A stretch of 42,728 bases of DNA from Bacteroidota bacterium (GCA_006218065.1 VBWE01000033.1:1-42728); one strand, 5' to 3'; positions 10,057-18,713 are shown, numbered from the stretch's first letter. Program-made: numbers and translations. The notes: generated from the sequence alone by a model not told the origin.

Positions 10057-10671
10057 ATGCGGTCAACAATAACTTTAAATGCCCCTGATATGGAGGTTGT
10101 TTCCAGGTATCATGCTTCCCAGAAGGAAATGGAGCAGGAGTACGAGCTGGTAAAAGCGGCAAAAGAGGATCCTGCTGCGTTCCGGCCCCTGTACGACCGG
10201 TATTATGAACGGATTTTCCTGTTCATTTACCAGCGTATGGACGATAAGGATATTGCGCATGATGCGGTGTCACAGGTTTTCCTGAAAGCGCTGACTAACC
10301 TGCACAAGTACGAGTTTAAAGGCGTTCCTTTTGCTTCCTGGCTTTACCGGATTGCAAAAAGCGAAGTGTACCAGATATTCCGCCAGCAACAGACCCAGCG
10401 TACGGTGAATATCGAGCGCTCGGGACTGGGCGAGATGATGGAGGAGATGGAAGATGATCCTTACGCGCCTTATGCCGCCCTGCTCGGTGAAGCTGTAGCC
10501 GAACTGGAAGAAGATGACCTGCAGCTGATCGAAATGCGTTTTTTCGAGAAACGACCCTTCAAGGAAATCGGTGATATCCTTGACATAACCGAAAACAACG
10601 CCAAAGTGAAGGTGTACAGGATTCTTGAACGACTCAGGAAAAACCTGTTAGCGAAGAAAAAAACAGCTTAA
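10057..10671 (+). CDS. ECF-type RNA polymerase sigma factor
   Basis: Sigma-70 family protein of about 204 residues with the two ECF domains. Region 2 spans about 45-115 (FRPLYDRYYERIFLFIYQ, then DIAHDAVSQVFLKA and FASWLYRIAKSEV). Region 4 spans about 145-200 (LQLIEMRFFEKRPFKEIGDIL, then NNAKVKVYRILERLRKNL). An acidic linker (EMMEEMEDD) separates them. The chosen ATG gives a slightly long N-terminus; the ATG at 10090 (MEVVSRYH) is an equally possible start. The following gene, 26 bases downstream, encodes a single-pass membrane protein that could be a sigma-regulatory partner. The regulon is unknown. Confidence 0.92.
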   Translation: MRSTITLNAPDMEVVSRYHASQKEMEQEYELVKAAKEDPAAFRPLYDRYYERIFLFIYQRMDDKDIAHDAVSQVFLKALTNLHKYEFKGVPFASWLYRIAKSEVYQIFRQQQTQRTVNIERSGLGEMMEEMEDDPYAPYAALLGEAVAELEEDDLQLIEMRFFEKRPFKEIGDILDITENNAKVKVYRILERLRKNLLAKKKTA

Positions 10672-10697
10672 CCCCCCAGATTTTAACACACACAGTC

Positions 10698-12440
10698 ATG
10701 AAAAATAAAATCAATTACGACCGTCAGAAGCCGAGCAGCGAGGAAATCAACGCAGGGAAGAATTTCGATGGGCTGCTTCAGCAGTTCCAGGCTGCAGGCG
10801 GGGCAGGTGCTGCCGCAGGCGCTTCGAAAATCAAGCCGTTGTGGAAAAAGGGCTGGTTTGCCGGTACGCTTGCCACGGCCGCTGCACTTGCAGTAGGTCT
10901 TACGCTGTATTTCAACCAAAATGAAGTAAGCGGTACAGGAAGCAAAGGTCCCGGTGTTACTGATAACAATTCCAATAATACCACGACACGCCAGCCGGAA
11001 TTCGCCAATTCCGTCCAGGCCCCGTCGGCCTGCATCGCGCCGCCGCTTGCCGGGCTCGATATTCCGTACAATACATTTAAAGTAAAAGGCGACAAAGGAT
11101 CGAAAATACAGTATTCCTCGGGCTCCAGGATCAATATCCCGGCACACGCTTTCGTGGATGAAAAAGGAAATCCCGTGAACGGCGAAGTGGATGTACGATA
11201 CCGCGAACTCCGCGACCCGGTTGACTTTTTCCTGAGCGGAATCCCGATGGCCTATGATTCCGCCGGCCAGAAATACCATTTCGAATCCGCCGGTATGATC
11301 GATATCGCTGCATTCAAAGACGGAAAAGTGGTGTACATGAATCCTTCGAAGAAAGTGGAAATCCAGCTGGCTTCGGATAATGCGTCAACAGCGTTCAACC
11401 TGTACCAGCTCGATACCGCCAAACATAACTGGACGTATCTCGGCAAAGACAAAGTAACCACCGAAAAAGCGGGCGATCCGAAAGTGGAAGCTGAAGTGAA
11501 ACTGGCCGCTAAAAAGAACGAAACGGATCAGAATATCAAACAGCTCGAAACCGATCGCGACCAGAAAGTTGCGCAGGTAGAATCGCAGATTCCTTTCCCG
11601 GCCGGCATGCCCCAGCCTCCGCGCAAAGTCAACAAAAAGAAAAACCGCTTCGACCTGGACATGAATTATACTGAATTTCCCGAAATGCAGACGTATAAAG
11701 GCGTGGTTTGGGAAGTCGATGAAAATTCGAAAAAATTCAACCGGGAGGTTTACGATATCGAATGGGAAGATGTCAAACTGATGCGCGGCGAAGTGAAAGA
11801 CAGTTACCAGATGGTCGTGAAAAAAGGACTGCGTACGGAGAAAATAGACGTTTACCCTGTTTTCGAAGGTGTGGAATACGAAAAAGCAATAGCCGATTTC
11901 AGCAAAAAATATACGCAGTATACCACTACGCTGAATAACCGTAAAGCGGAAGAAGACCGGCTGCGCAAAGAATATGAAGAGCAGATGCGCGGTCAACGCC
12001 TGGCTTACCAGAAATACCAGGACGAGATCAAACAGCAGCTGTCCTCGCTGACCATGACGGATAAAGTGTTCCGCACGTTCCAGATACTGAACTTTGGTGT
12101 GTTTAATTGCGATTCGCCGATGATGTACCCGAAAGGCGCTGATGTTATGGCGACATTCACGGATGAAAGCGGAAAACAACTTTTCTGCCAGACCAAACTG
12201 TACCTCGTGGACAAAGCGCGGAACGGACTCTTCACCTATTATGCCAACCCGGAAAAATCGTTCCGCTTCAATCCTTCGGCCAGCAATATTATCTGGACGG
12301 TATCCAACGGCAAACTGCATACGCTGATGCCCGACGAATTCGCTAAAATCGGCACGAGCGGCCGGCAGCAGGTAAAACTGAATGCCGTTGCGAAAGAGTT
12401 TGAGTCGCCTGAAGAAATGCGCGCATATTTCGGTATCTGA
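10698..12440 (+). CDS. Single-pass membrane protein, possible sigma-factor partner
   Basis: Protein of 580 residues with a cytoplasmic N-terminus of about 50 residues (polar, then Ala/Gly-rich), one membrane helix at about 54-71 (GTLATAAALAVGLTLYF) and a large periplasmic part. Residues about 125-230 contain a segment I recognise from other Bacteroidota proteins, with RINIPAHAFVDEKGNPV, VDVRYREL and FFLSGIPMAYDSAG, then ESAGMIDI. Lys/Glu-rich, probably coiled-coil stretches occur at about 260-290 and 395-445. It sits 26 bases behind the ECF sigma gene, where anti-sigma factors usually lie, but it lacks a recognisable zinc-binding anti-sigma domain. An anti-sigma or envelope-sensing role is therefore inferred from topology and position only. 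Confidence 0.72.
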   Translation: MKNKINYDRQKPSSEEINAGKNFDGLLQQFQAAGGAGAAAGASKIKPLWKKGWFAGTLATAAALAVGLTLYFNQNEVSGTGSKGPGVTDNNSNNTTTRQPEFANSVQAPSACIAPPLAGLDIPYNTFKVKGDKGSKIQYSSGSRINIPAHAFVDEKGNPVNGEVDVRYRELRDPVDFFLSGIPMAYDSAGQKYHFESAGMIDIAAFKDGKVVYMNPSKKVEIQLASDNASTAFNLYQLDTAKHNWTYLGKDKVTTEKAGDPKVEAEVKLAAKKNETDQNIKQLETDRDQKVAQVESQIPFPAGMPQPPRKVNKKKNRFDLDMNYTEFPEMQTYKGVVWEVDENSKKFNREVYDIEWEDVKLMRGEVKDSYQMVVKKGLRTEKIDVYPVFEGVEYEKAIADFSKKYTQYTTTLNNRKAEEDRLRKEYEEQMRGQRLAYQKYQDEIKQQLSSLTMTDKVFRTFQILNFGVFNCDSPMMYPKGADVMATFTDESGKQLFCQTKLYLVDKARNGLFTYYANPEKSFRFNPSASNIIWTVSNGKLHTLMPDEFAKIGTSGRQQVKLNAVAKEFESPEEMRAYFGI

Positions 12441-12476
12441 TAAGCTGACAAACTGGACTTAGTCATAAATCCTCGT

Positions 12477-12484
12477 TAGCTTTG
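12477..12484 (+). promoter_or_regulatory. Putative -7 box immediately before a start codon
   Basis: TAGCTTTG matches TAnnTTTG and ends only 4 bases before the ATG at 12489. If used, transcription would begin at or very near the start codon, giving a leaderless mRNA. No clear -33 motif is visible. Confidence 0.45.
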
Positions 12485-12488
12485 AGGT

Positions 12489-13262
12489 ATGAAATCAAGC
12501 GTTGCCGCCGTATTCCTTTTTTTTGTTGCGCATGGCAGCCTGGTTGCCCAGGACAGTGTCCCTGACACGGTTGTGGGTACGGGTGTGATCCGGGTAACGC
12601 GTAAGCCGATCTCGCCTTATTTCAAAGTAGAGTACACCATGACGCGGATGCTCGATCCGGTCAAAGCCGCCAAAAAAAACAAAAATGCCGATTCGACTGC
12701 GCAGCCGGATAACGGCGACAGCGGCTGGAAATACGAAAGAAAGAAAAGTGACGATGAAGATTCGCTGACCCTGGAACGCGGTGCCAAAGTTGTTTTCCCC
12801 ACGCGGATTACGAATATCTCGCAGCATTATATGAACGAGATTACGTACTACTACAATTTTACCGACACACCGCGGGTGGATACCATGCACGTGGGACTCT
12901 GGATCAATACGACCGGTAAGATCAGGCAGGTATATGTCCGCGAACAGGAAAAAGAAACGGTTCCGGAAAGCCTGTACGACCAGGTGATCGGCGCATCGCT
13001 GAAACTGAAAAAATGGGATGCCTACGGCGGGCACTGGCCGCGCAAGCGTTTTCTGAGGAAGCAGAAATTTGTAAAGGATCATTTCTACTGCTCCATGAAT
13101 GTGATCATCGCTTCTTTCCCGATGAGCCTGGAGCAGAAAACGTCCGGGGTTCGTTTCACTGCCAAAGATGTTTGCCTCAACGAACCGCCGCCGCCGGAGT
13201 CCAGGAAAAAACGGAGAGGCAGGGAAAAAACGGATGGCGAAGAATCTTCCGCGCAAAAGTGA
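12489..13262 (+). CDS. Exported protein with TonB-C-like domain, paralogue of the next gene
   Basis: Protein of 257 residues with a signal peptide (residues 1-20, cleavage after SLVA). The mature part opens with PDTVVGTGVIRVTRKP, close to the matching stretch of the next gene. Residues about 135-180 (HVGLWINTTGKIRQVYV, then VPESLYDQVIGASLKLKKW) resemble the strand-helix-strand pattern of TonB C-terminal domains. However, there is no N-terminal transmembrane anchor other than the signal peptide and no proline spacer, so it is not a normal TonB. The C-terminus is strongly basic (SRKKRRGREK). It does not belong to a family I can name. The TonB-C relation is inferred from residue pattern alone. 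Confidence 0.65.
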   Translation: MKSSVAAVFLFFVAHGSLVAQDSVPDTVVGTGVIRVTRKPISPYFKVEYTMTRMLDPVKAAKKNKNADSTAQPDNGDSGWKYERKKSDDEDSLTLERGAKVVFPTRITNISQHYMNEITYYYNFTDTPRVDTMHVGLWINTTGKIRQVYVREQEKETVPESLYDQVIGASLKLKKWDAYGGHWPRKRFLRKQKFVKDHFYCSMNVIIASFPMSLEQKTSGVRFTAKDVCLNEPPPPESRKKRRGREKTDGEESSAQK

Positions 13263-13284
13263 GATGCTTCTTTTTGAAAACAAA

Positions 13285-13327
13285 GGCCTGCTGCCGTGTG
13301 AAATAAATCGAACAGCGGCCCGTTTTT
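13285..13327 (+). terminator. Probable Rho-independent terminator
   Basis: GGCC-T-GCTG (13285-13293) pairs with CAGCGGCC (13313-13320), leaving a single-base bulge. The hairpin has a 19-base loop and is followed by CGTTTTT. It starts 22 bases after the stop of the 257-residue exported protein. Confidence 0.5.
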
Positions 13328-13378
13328 AACAGGACCCCCGGTTTACTGCTACCCCCGGCGATGTTCCAAAACGGAAAA

Positions 13379-14002
13379 ATGAGTCTGAAAAAACACCTGC
13401 TTGTTTTCTGTAATGTGCTTTTCGCAGTACACGCTTTCGCACAGCCTGCCGCGGATGAGCCGGATACCGTTATTATCCCGGGAACCATTTACGTGAAACG
13501 CGCGCCGATGAAAGCCATGGCCGAAGTGCGCGTGAAGTACGGGTATGATGTGAAGAAGAAAAAGAAAGCGAAATGGCGCAGCAACAGCGCCCGTTTCAAA
13601 AACGAATACCGCGCCTGGCTTGTTGAACCGGTAAAACCCCAACCCATTGTGGACAGCGCAACCGGCGCCCCGCAAACCATCCAGGCAGCCAATCTTTTCG
13701 CCGAAATGAAAGTTCCCACCCCGGTTGATTTATCTGCGCACGTGAACCGCTTCCTGAAATACACGATGTACGTCAGCAAGGAAGGCCTGTCCGAACTCAC
13801 AGAAAAAAATCCGGCGAAATTCAAACCGGCGGATGGAAGTCCGCCCGTGAAAGAAGAAATCATCGCGCAGCAGGTCACATCCGTTTTCCGGAATATGAAA
13901 AACTGGTATCCCGCGCAGTCGGTCAATCCCCGCAACGGCCGCCCGGAAATCATCGCCTGCACACTCGATATTACCGTTATCGTTTTTGCAAAACCCGATT
14001 GA
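13379..14002 (+). CDS. Small exported protein, paralogue of the preceding gene
   Basis: About 207 residues from the ATG at 13379. I prefer this start over 13361 because MSLKKHLLVFCNVLFAVHAFA is a well-formed signal peptide beginning exactly there. The mature N-terminus (EPDTVIIPGTIYVKRAP) mirrors the preceding gene (PDTVVGTGVIRVTRKP). The C-terminal part contains VTSVFRNMKNWYPAQSVNPRN and then LDITVIVF, again like the helix-W-P-A-strand pattern of TonB C-terminal domains. The two genes appear to be an old duplication with strong divergence. Function unknown; an envelope location is supported by the signal peptide. Confidence 0.62.
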   Translation: MSLKKHLLVFCNVLFAVHAFAQPAADEPDTVIIPGTIYVKRAPMKAMAEVRVKYGYDVKKKKKAKWRSNSARFKNEYRAWLVEPVKPQPIVDSATGAPQTIQAANLFAEMKVPTPVDLSAHVNRFLKYTMYVSKEGLSELTEKNPAKFKPADGSPPVKEEIIAQQVTSVFRNMKNWYPAQSVNPRNGRPEIIACTLDITVIVFAKPD

Positions 14003-14024
14003 GGAGTAAATCCGGTTTGAATAC

Positions 14025-14107
14025 TCTTTGTGATTCTTAGTGTCTTGGCGCCTTTGTGGCCGGTGTAATTTTTGCCACGAAGACAGGTACACAAAGGAAC
14101 ACCAAAC
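14025..14107. repeat. Imperfect intergenic inverted repeat of the CTTTGTG/GCCACGAAG type
   Basis: The left arm ends in GCCTTTGTGGC (14050-14060) and the right arm begins GCCACGAAGAC (14074-14084). Outside these, TTAGTGTCTTGG and ACAAAGGAACACC continue an imperfect palindrome around a T-rich loop. The same kind of CTTTGTG...CACAAAG sequence recurs between genes of many Bacteroidota and other bacteria, as I recall. It fills most of the 183-base gap between the small exported protein and the SpoIIE phosphatase. Confidence 0.55.
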
Positions 14108-14185
14108 TCCACTGATCAAACTGACCCTGTGCAGATTGATGCAGCGAGCCGTTTTTCGCTAATTTAGCCATGCAATTCCGCCTGC

Positions 14186-16315
14186 ATGCGCCTTTCGCTA
14201 CTGATTCTTATTTCCGTATTCTCGTTTTCCCTGTATGCGCAGCAGGACAGCAAGAAACGTCAGCGCAAACTGGATTCACTCGAAAAGATCGTAAAAGCCG
14301 GGCCTGAGGATACGGCGAAGGTGAATGCGTACCTGGAACTGGGCCGCATGAACCGCGATAAAGACGTGGATAAAGCTTTTGCCGACCTGACCAAAGGCGA
14401 AGAACTGGCTAAAAAAATCGGCTTCATCAAAGGTCTTGCCTGGGTTGAAAATGCCAAGGGCTACCTGTGGAAAAAGAAAGGCGACGAAGATAAAACAGTA
14501 GCTTATTGGCGCAGCGCAATTGCACATGGAAATTCCATCGGTGACACCCGCATCGTGATGGTCGTCAAAGCGCATTTCGGAAATTATTTCTACGAACATA
14601 CGCGCCCGGATTCCTCGCTGTACTATTATGTTGAGGCATATCACATGGCGGAGAAAATGGATGATAATTTCCAGATCATGAATACGCTCAACGGCATTGC
14701 CGGGGTTTATTTTGCCCAGGGCGATTACGAACGTGCCAAAGAATATTCGCTCAAACTGCTCGAGCGGGCGAAAAAAAATAAAGATCCTTATACTGAAGCC
14801 TCGGTGCTGAACAACCTCGGGAATATCGCCGACGCGCGCGACCAGCAGAAAGAAGCGGTGGCTTTTTACAGCCGGGCCATCCAATCTTTCCAGTCGCTGG
14901 GCCAGACGAGGCTTGCATTCATCTTCATGAATATATCCAGTTCGTACCTGAAGATCGGCAACAACGACAGCGCACTCTACTTCAGCCGCGAAGGATACCG
15001 GATGGCTGTGGAAGACAAAAACGAACTGCAGGAAGCCAAATGTATTTTCAACATTGCCGCGGCCGAATATTTCAAAGGTTCGAAAGACAGCGCGCTGGTC
15101 CACGCGACGACAGCGAAAGAGATTTCCGAAAAAATTAAAAACCTGCCCACCCTCGAAGACGCGTTCGGCCTGCTTTCGCTGATTTACAAGGACCGGAGAG
15201 ATTATACCACGGCCCTGTCGTACAGCGAAAAAGTGGCGGAGGTAAAAGACAGTATCCGCGTGCAGGAAACACGGAAGACTACGCACGAGATGAAAGCCCG
15301 TTTCGATACGGAGCTTAAAGACAAACAGATCGCCCTGCTCAATAAGGAAAAACAGGTAGAAGAAGAAAAAGCGAAAGTGGAGGAGGAGCGCGCCAAACGG
15401 AACCGGATCATGCTTTACGCCGCAGGCGTGGGACTATTGCTCGTGTTGCTGCTGCTCGTATTCCTTTTCCGCCGTTATCGTGAAAAACAAAAAACGAATA
15501 AACTGCTCGAGTCGCAGAACAGCGAGATCAGCCGGCAGCGCGACGAGATCGGCATCAAGAACAAGGAAATCACCGACAGCATCAACTACGCGCGGCGCAT
15601 CCAGGAGGCCATGCTGCCCGCTGCGGAGCAGTTTGCGCGCCTGCTGCCGCAGAGTTTTGTCGTGAACCTGCCGAAAGATATCGTGAGCGGTGATTTTTAC
15701 TGGGTAGCCGAAAAAGAAGGAACTGTTTTTGTTGCGGCTGTGGATTGTACGGGGCACGGCGTTCCCGGCGGCTTCATGAGCATGCTGGGCATGGAAAACC
15801 TGAACGAAGCGCTCCGCCTTTCCACCGAGCCGGGTAAAATCCTGTCGTGGATGAACCGCTTCGTGAAGAAGTCGCTGAAACAGGATGCTTCCGCAGGCGC
15901 CACGCGCGACGGGATGGATGCCGCGCTCTGCTCGATCGACTCCTCCGGGAGAACGCTGCGTTTTGCCGGCGCGTACCGGCCGCTCTGGATCATCCGGAAC
16001 GCGCAGGTGCTGGAAACGAAAGCCACGAAAATTTCGATAGGCGGGTTTACCGGCGACGACCAGGTTTTTGAAGAGCACCGCATGCAGCTCGAAGCCGGCG
16101 ATATGATCTATTTATTTTCCGACGGGTATCCCGACCAGTTCGGCGGGGAACGGAAAAAGAAACTGATGACGAAAGGTTTTCGTGAACTGCTCCTGGAAAT
16201 ACACCAGGAACCGCTGGAGCAGCAGAAAAAGTTCCTGCTGGATTTTATCATCAGCTGGCGCGGGGAGATCGAACAACTGGATGATATCCTGGTGATCGGA
16301 ATAAGAGTTTCCTGA
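14186..16315 (+). CDS. TPR-transmembrane-SpoIIE/PP2C-type serine phosphatase
   Basis: Signalling protein of 709 residues. A signal peptide (1-18) is followed by a sensor of about six tetratricopeptide repeats (residues about 40-370). Next come a charged coiled coil (about 375-405), one membrane helix at about 408-427 and a second coiled coil ending in TDSINYARRIQEAMLP. A SpoIIE-like PP2C phosphatase forms residues about 480-709. Metal-binding motifs are present: DIVSGDFYW, VAAVDCTGHGVPGGFMS, RDGMDAALC, FSDGYPDQFGG and LDDILVIGI. Proteins of this layout probably dephosphorylate anti-sigma-factor antagonists in response to an envelope signal; no such partner gene is adjacent. An alternative ATG at 14170 is out of frame. 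A weak -7-like TAATTTAG (14160-14167) precedes the start. Confidence 0.88.
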   Translation: MRLSLLILISVFSFSLYAQQDSKKRQRKLDSLEKIVKAGPEDTAKVNAYLELGRMNRDKDVDKAFADLTKGEELAKKIGFIKGLAWVENAKGYLWKKKGDEDKTVAYWRSAIAHGNSIGDTRIVMVVKAHFGNYFYEHTRPDSSLYYYVEAYHMAEKMDDNFQIMNTLNGIAGVYFAQGDYERAKEYSLKLLERAKKNKDPYTEASVLNNLGNIADARDQQKEAVAFYSRAIQSFQSLGQTRLAFIFMNISSSYLKIGNNDSALYFSREGYRMAVEDKNELQEAKCIFNIAAAEYFKGSKDSALVHATTAKEISEKIKNLPTLEDAFGLLSLIYKDRRDYTTALSYSEKVAEVKDSIRVQETRKTTHEMKARFDTELKDKQIALLNKEKQVEEEKAKVEEERAKRNRIMLYAAGVGLLLVLLLLVFLFRRYREKQKTNKLLESQNSEISRQRDEIGIKNKEITDSINYARRIQEAMLPAAEQFARLLPQSFVVNLPKDIVSGDFYWVAEKEGTVFVAAVDCTGHGVPGGFMSMLGMENLNEALRLSTEPGKILSWMNRFVKKSLKQDASAGATRDGMDAALCSIDSSGRTLRFAGAYRPLWIIRNAQVLETKATKISIGGFTGDDQVFEEHRMQLEAGDMIYLFSDGYPDQFGGERKKKLMTKGFRELLLEIHQEPLEQQKKFLLDFIISWRGEIEQLDDILVIGIRVS

Positions 16316-16324
16316 ACTTCCGGC

Positions 16325-17599
16325 TCAGTAAGCGAACAGTTTATATTTCTTCATCATCGTGTTCACTTCCTTTTTCACAGTGGCGATCTTCTGCTCGTTT
16401 TCGTGGTTCATCAGCACATGATCCATCAGTTCCACGATTTTCGGAATCTGTTTTTCTTTCAGCCCGCGGGTCGTGATGGCTGGCGTGCCCACGCGGATGC
16501 CCGAGGTAACCATCGGCGACTTATCGTCGAAAGGAACCATGTTTTTGTTCACGGTGATATCGGCTTTGCCCAGTGCGAGATCGGCCTGTTTGCCGGTGAG
16601 GTTTTTCGAACGCAGGTCGATCAGCATGCAATGGTTATCGGTTCCGCCCGAAACCACGCCGTAGCCGCGTTTTACGAATTCGGCCGCCATGATCTGCGCG
16701 TTTTTCGTTACCTGCAGCGTGTACTTCATGAAAGAATCTTCGAGCGCTTCGCCGAAAGCAACCGCCTTGGACGCGATCACGTGCTCGAGCGGCCCGCCCT
16801 GCGTGCCCGGGAAAACAGCCGAATCAAGCAGTGAGCTCATGGTACGTATTTCCCCTTTGGGCGTTTTGATTCCCCAGGGATTTTCGAAATCTTTTCCCAT
16901 CAGGATGATTCCGCCGCGCGGGCCGCGTAATGTTTTGTGCGTGGTGCTGGTGATGATATGGCAATGCGGCAGCGGGTCGTTCAGTATGCCGCGTGCGATC
17001 AGGCCTGCAGGATGCGAAATATCGGCCATGAGCAAAGCGCCCACACTATCGGCGATTTTACGCAGGCGTGCATAATCCCAGTCGCGCGAGTAGGCGGAAG
17101 CGCCGCAGATGATCAGCTTCGGTTTTTCTTTCTGCGCAACGGCTTCCACGTTATTGTAATTGATGCGGCCGGTTTCTTTTTCCACGCCGTAAAAAGTAGG
17201 ACGGTAAAGTTTACCCGAAAAATTTACCGGCGATCCGTGCGTGAGGTGCCCGCCGTGTGAAAGGTCGAAACCGAGAATGGTGTCGCCGGGTTTCAGGCAG
17301 GCCAGCATCACGGCTGCGTTTGCCTGCGCGCCACTGTGCGGCTGTACGTTGGCCCATTCGGCATTAAAAAGCGTTTTCACGCGATCGATCGCGAGTTGTT
17401 CCACCTGGTCCACGATCTCGCAGCCGCCGTAATAGCGCTTGCCGGGAAGACCTTCCGCATATTTATTGGTAAGCACGGATCCCATGGCTTTCATTACCTG
17501 GTCGCTCACGAAATTTTCGGAAGCGATGAGCTCAATTCCGTGGGTTTGACGATGCAGTTCCTTTTTGATCAGGTCGAAAACAAGGGCTTCTTTTTTCAT
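16325..17599 (-). CDS. glyA: Serine hydroxymethyltransferase
   Basis: PLP enzyme interconverting serine and glycine with tetrahydrofolate as one-carbon carrier; cytoplasmic. It starts [15 protein letters not shown], continues with [12 protein letters not shown] and GKRYYGG, and contains the PLP-lysine motif [14 protein letters not shown]. The length from the ATG at 17599 is 424 residues, typical of bacterial GlyA. A longer in-frame start at 17653 is rejected because the -7 box at 17633-17640 lies between the two starts and the extra residues do not match the family. It converges with the phosphatase gene, with only 9 bases between stops. Confidence 0.97.
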   Translation of the reverse strand: MKKEALVFDLIKKELHRQTHGIELIASENFVSDQVMKAMGSVLTNKYAEGLPGKRYYGGCEIVDQVEQLAIDRVKTLFNAEWANVQPHSGAQANAAVMLACLKPGDTILGFDLSHGGHLTHGSPVNFSGKLYRPTFYGVEKETGRINYNNVEAVAQKEKPKLIICGASAYSRDWDYARLRKIADSVGALLMADISHPAGLIARGILNDPLPHCHIITSTTHKTLRGPRGGIILMGKDFENPWGIKTPKGEIRTMSSLLDSAVFPGTQGGPLEHVIASKAVAFGEALEDSFMKYTLQVTKNAQIMAAEFVKRGYGVVSGGTDNHCMLIDLRSKNLTGKQADLALGKADITVNKNMVPFDDKSPMVTSGIRVGTPAITTRGLKEKQIPKIVELMDHVLMNHENEQKIATVKKEVNTMMKKYKLFAY

Positions 17600-17632
17600 A
17601 CGGCTTTGGACAATAAGTTGGTTGAACGAGCG

Positions 17633-17640
17633 CAAAGTTA
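17633..17640 (-). promoter_or_regulatory. Putative -7 box of glyA
   Basis: On the minus strand the sequence reads TAACTTTG, matching TAnnTTTG, 33 bases before the glyA ATG at 17599. Its position also supports the shorter glyA start. No clear -33 element. Confidence 0.45.
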
Positions 17641-17677
17641 TAGAATTTGCCAACCGGCATGCAGTCTCTTTAAGGGA

Positions 17678-17694
17678 ATAATTCGAAGAATTAT
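17678..17694. repeat. Perfect 7-bp inverted repeat between the exosortase operon and glyA
   Basis: ATAATTC-GAA-GAATTAT. It lies about 10 bases after the last exosortase-operon gene and about 40 bases upstream of the glyA -7 box. It could be a weak hairpin at the operon end or a protein-binding site; no U run follows on the minus strand. Confidence 0.4.
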
Positions 17695-17703
17695 ATCAGC
17701 AGG

Positions 17704-18180
17704 TCACGATGCTTTATTCTCCTGGCGGAAAAGGTAGAAAGCCGGTACGAGTACGATAAGCAGGGCCGGTGTTTCGACCATGCCGGCAAGGAATCGCGCA
17801 ATCACGTAAAAGCGCTCGACCGATCCTGCTAAAACGCCGATGCCGTAAAATAAAAGCCCGGTGAAGAATACGGCCGAATAAGCGAGCAAGGTAATGATGA
17901 CCAGCCTGCGGTTCTGAAAAATCGCCCTGACGATCAATGCTGCAAAAGCGGCGAAGATGACCGTAAATAAAAAGGTAAGCGGCCATTTGGCATAATATAA
18001 AGTCCCGTATTCGAACGAATTTAAAAACTGCATCGAAGGAGCGACCTGCGAATCGTTGGTCTGATAATACGTAACGCGCATCTGCTCGTTGATATTTACG
18101 AATACGAATTCGCGGAAAAAACCGGTGGAGATATAAACCGCGGCCATCAATACGGCAAACCATATCCTGCGCGAATTCAT
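17704..18180 (-). CDS. Exosortase-associated membrane protein
   Basis: Protein of 158 residues with about four membrane helices (about 7-23, 68-87, 92-113 and 128-149). The first loop contains REFVFVNINEQ, then a short outside segment with YYQTNDSQV. Its start overlaps the exosortase stop by 4 bases (ATGA-type junction). Bacteroidota exosortases are commonly accompanied by a small membrane protein of this size (XrtF- or XrtX-associated types, from memory), and both position and topology fit. I cannot say which subtype it belongs to. It is probably an accessory or stability partner of the exosortase in the inner membrane. Confidence 0.72.
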   Translation of the reverse strand: MNSRRIWFAVLMAAVYISTGFFREFVFVNINEQMRVTYYQTNDSQVAPSMQFLNSFEYGTLYYAKWPLTFLFTVIFAAFAALIVRAIFQNRRLVIITLLAYSAVFFTGLLFYGIGVLAGSVERFYVIARFLAGMVETPALLIVLVPAFYLFRQENKAS

Positions 18181-18713
18181 GCGGCTTCTTTTTTACCGGG
18201 AGTGAATTTTTTCACCCAGAGCATCCATAAAGCGAAGATCAGCACATACATCAGGATCTGGAACGTGTATGTATGATTGAAATTCAACCATTCCGGTGAG
18301 ACTTCGACGATGATGCAGAGCCCGGTAACGCGCAGGATATTCGCGGCATGGATCAGGAGAATGCCCGAAGGAATAAACCAGGCTTTGTGTTTCCAGGAAC
18401 CCGGGTACGCAAGAATGAATGTGGAAAAAAGCGCAAAAAGAGTCAGCCCGTTGCACGGATCGCCGATCCAGAGTCCGTGCGTGCCATCCACACCGATTGT
18501 TCTTACGGTAGGGTTATTGTCGCTGAACGTGTCGTAACCGAACACCTGCAGCAGTTTTTCAGCGAGCGTGGCTGTATTGTTGATCACGAACTGGTCGAGC
18601 CTGCCCCAGGGGTGAAGCACCCATTCGTAAAGCAGGTACCAGCCGAGATACAGGCCAAGAAAAAAAGCAAGGAAGATAACCACCTTGCTTTTGAAAAAAT
18701 CTGTTTTAGCCAT
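18177..18713 (-). CDS. Exosortase family transpeptidase/protease (XrtF/XrtX-like)
   Basis: Inner-membrane protein of 178 residues, the short Bacteroidota type of exosortase. The catalytic triad expected for archaeo/exosortases is intact: Cys87 in GDPCNGL, Arg128 in NILRVTGL and His147 in FNHTYTF. Membrane helices are visible at about 11-29, 88-103, 112-140 and 150-168. Exosortases cut C-terminal sorting signals (motif, hydrophobic helix, basic tail) and are thought to pass the protein to another molecule, often in bacteria that make extracellular polysaccharide. The gene lies 4 bases after a small protein carrying exactly such a signal, and a polysaccharide locus begins 3 kb away. The subtype is uncertain. 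Confidence 0.88.
   Translation of the reverse strand: MAKTDFFKSKVVIFLAFFLGLYLGWYLLYEWVLHPWGRLDQFVINNTATLAEKLLQVFGYDTFSDNNPTVRTIGVDGTHGLWIGDPCNGLTLFALFSTFILAYPGSWKHKAWFIPSGILLIHAANILRVTGLCIIVEVSPEWLNFNHTYTFQILMYVLIFALWMLWVKKFTPGKKEAA

Noticed and set aside
17600-17653. Upstream start for glyA
   Set aside because: It would add 18 residues not found in the family and lies upstream of the glyA -7 box; the ATG at 17599 fits better.
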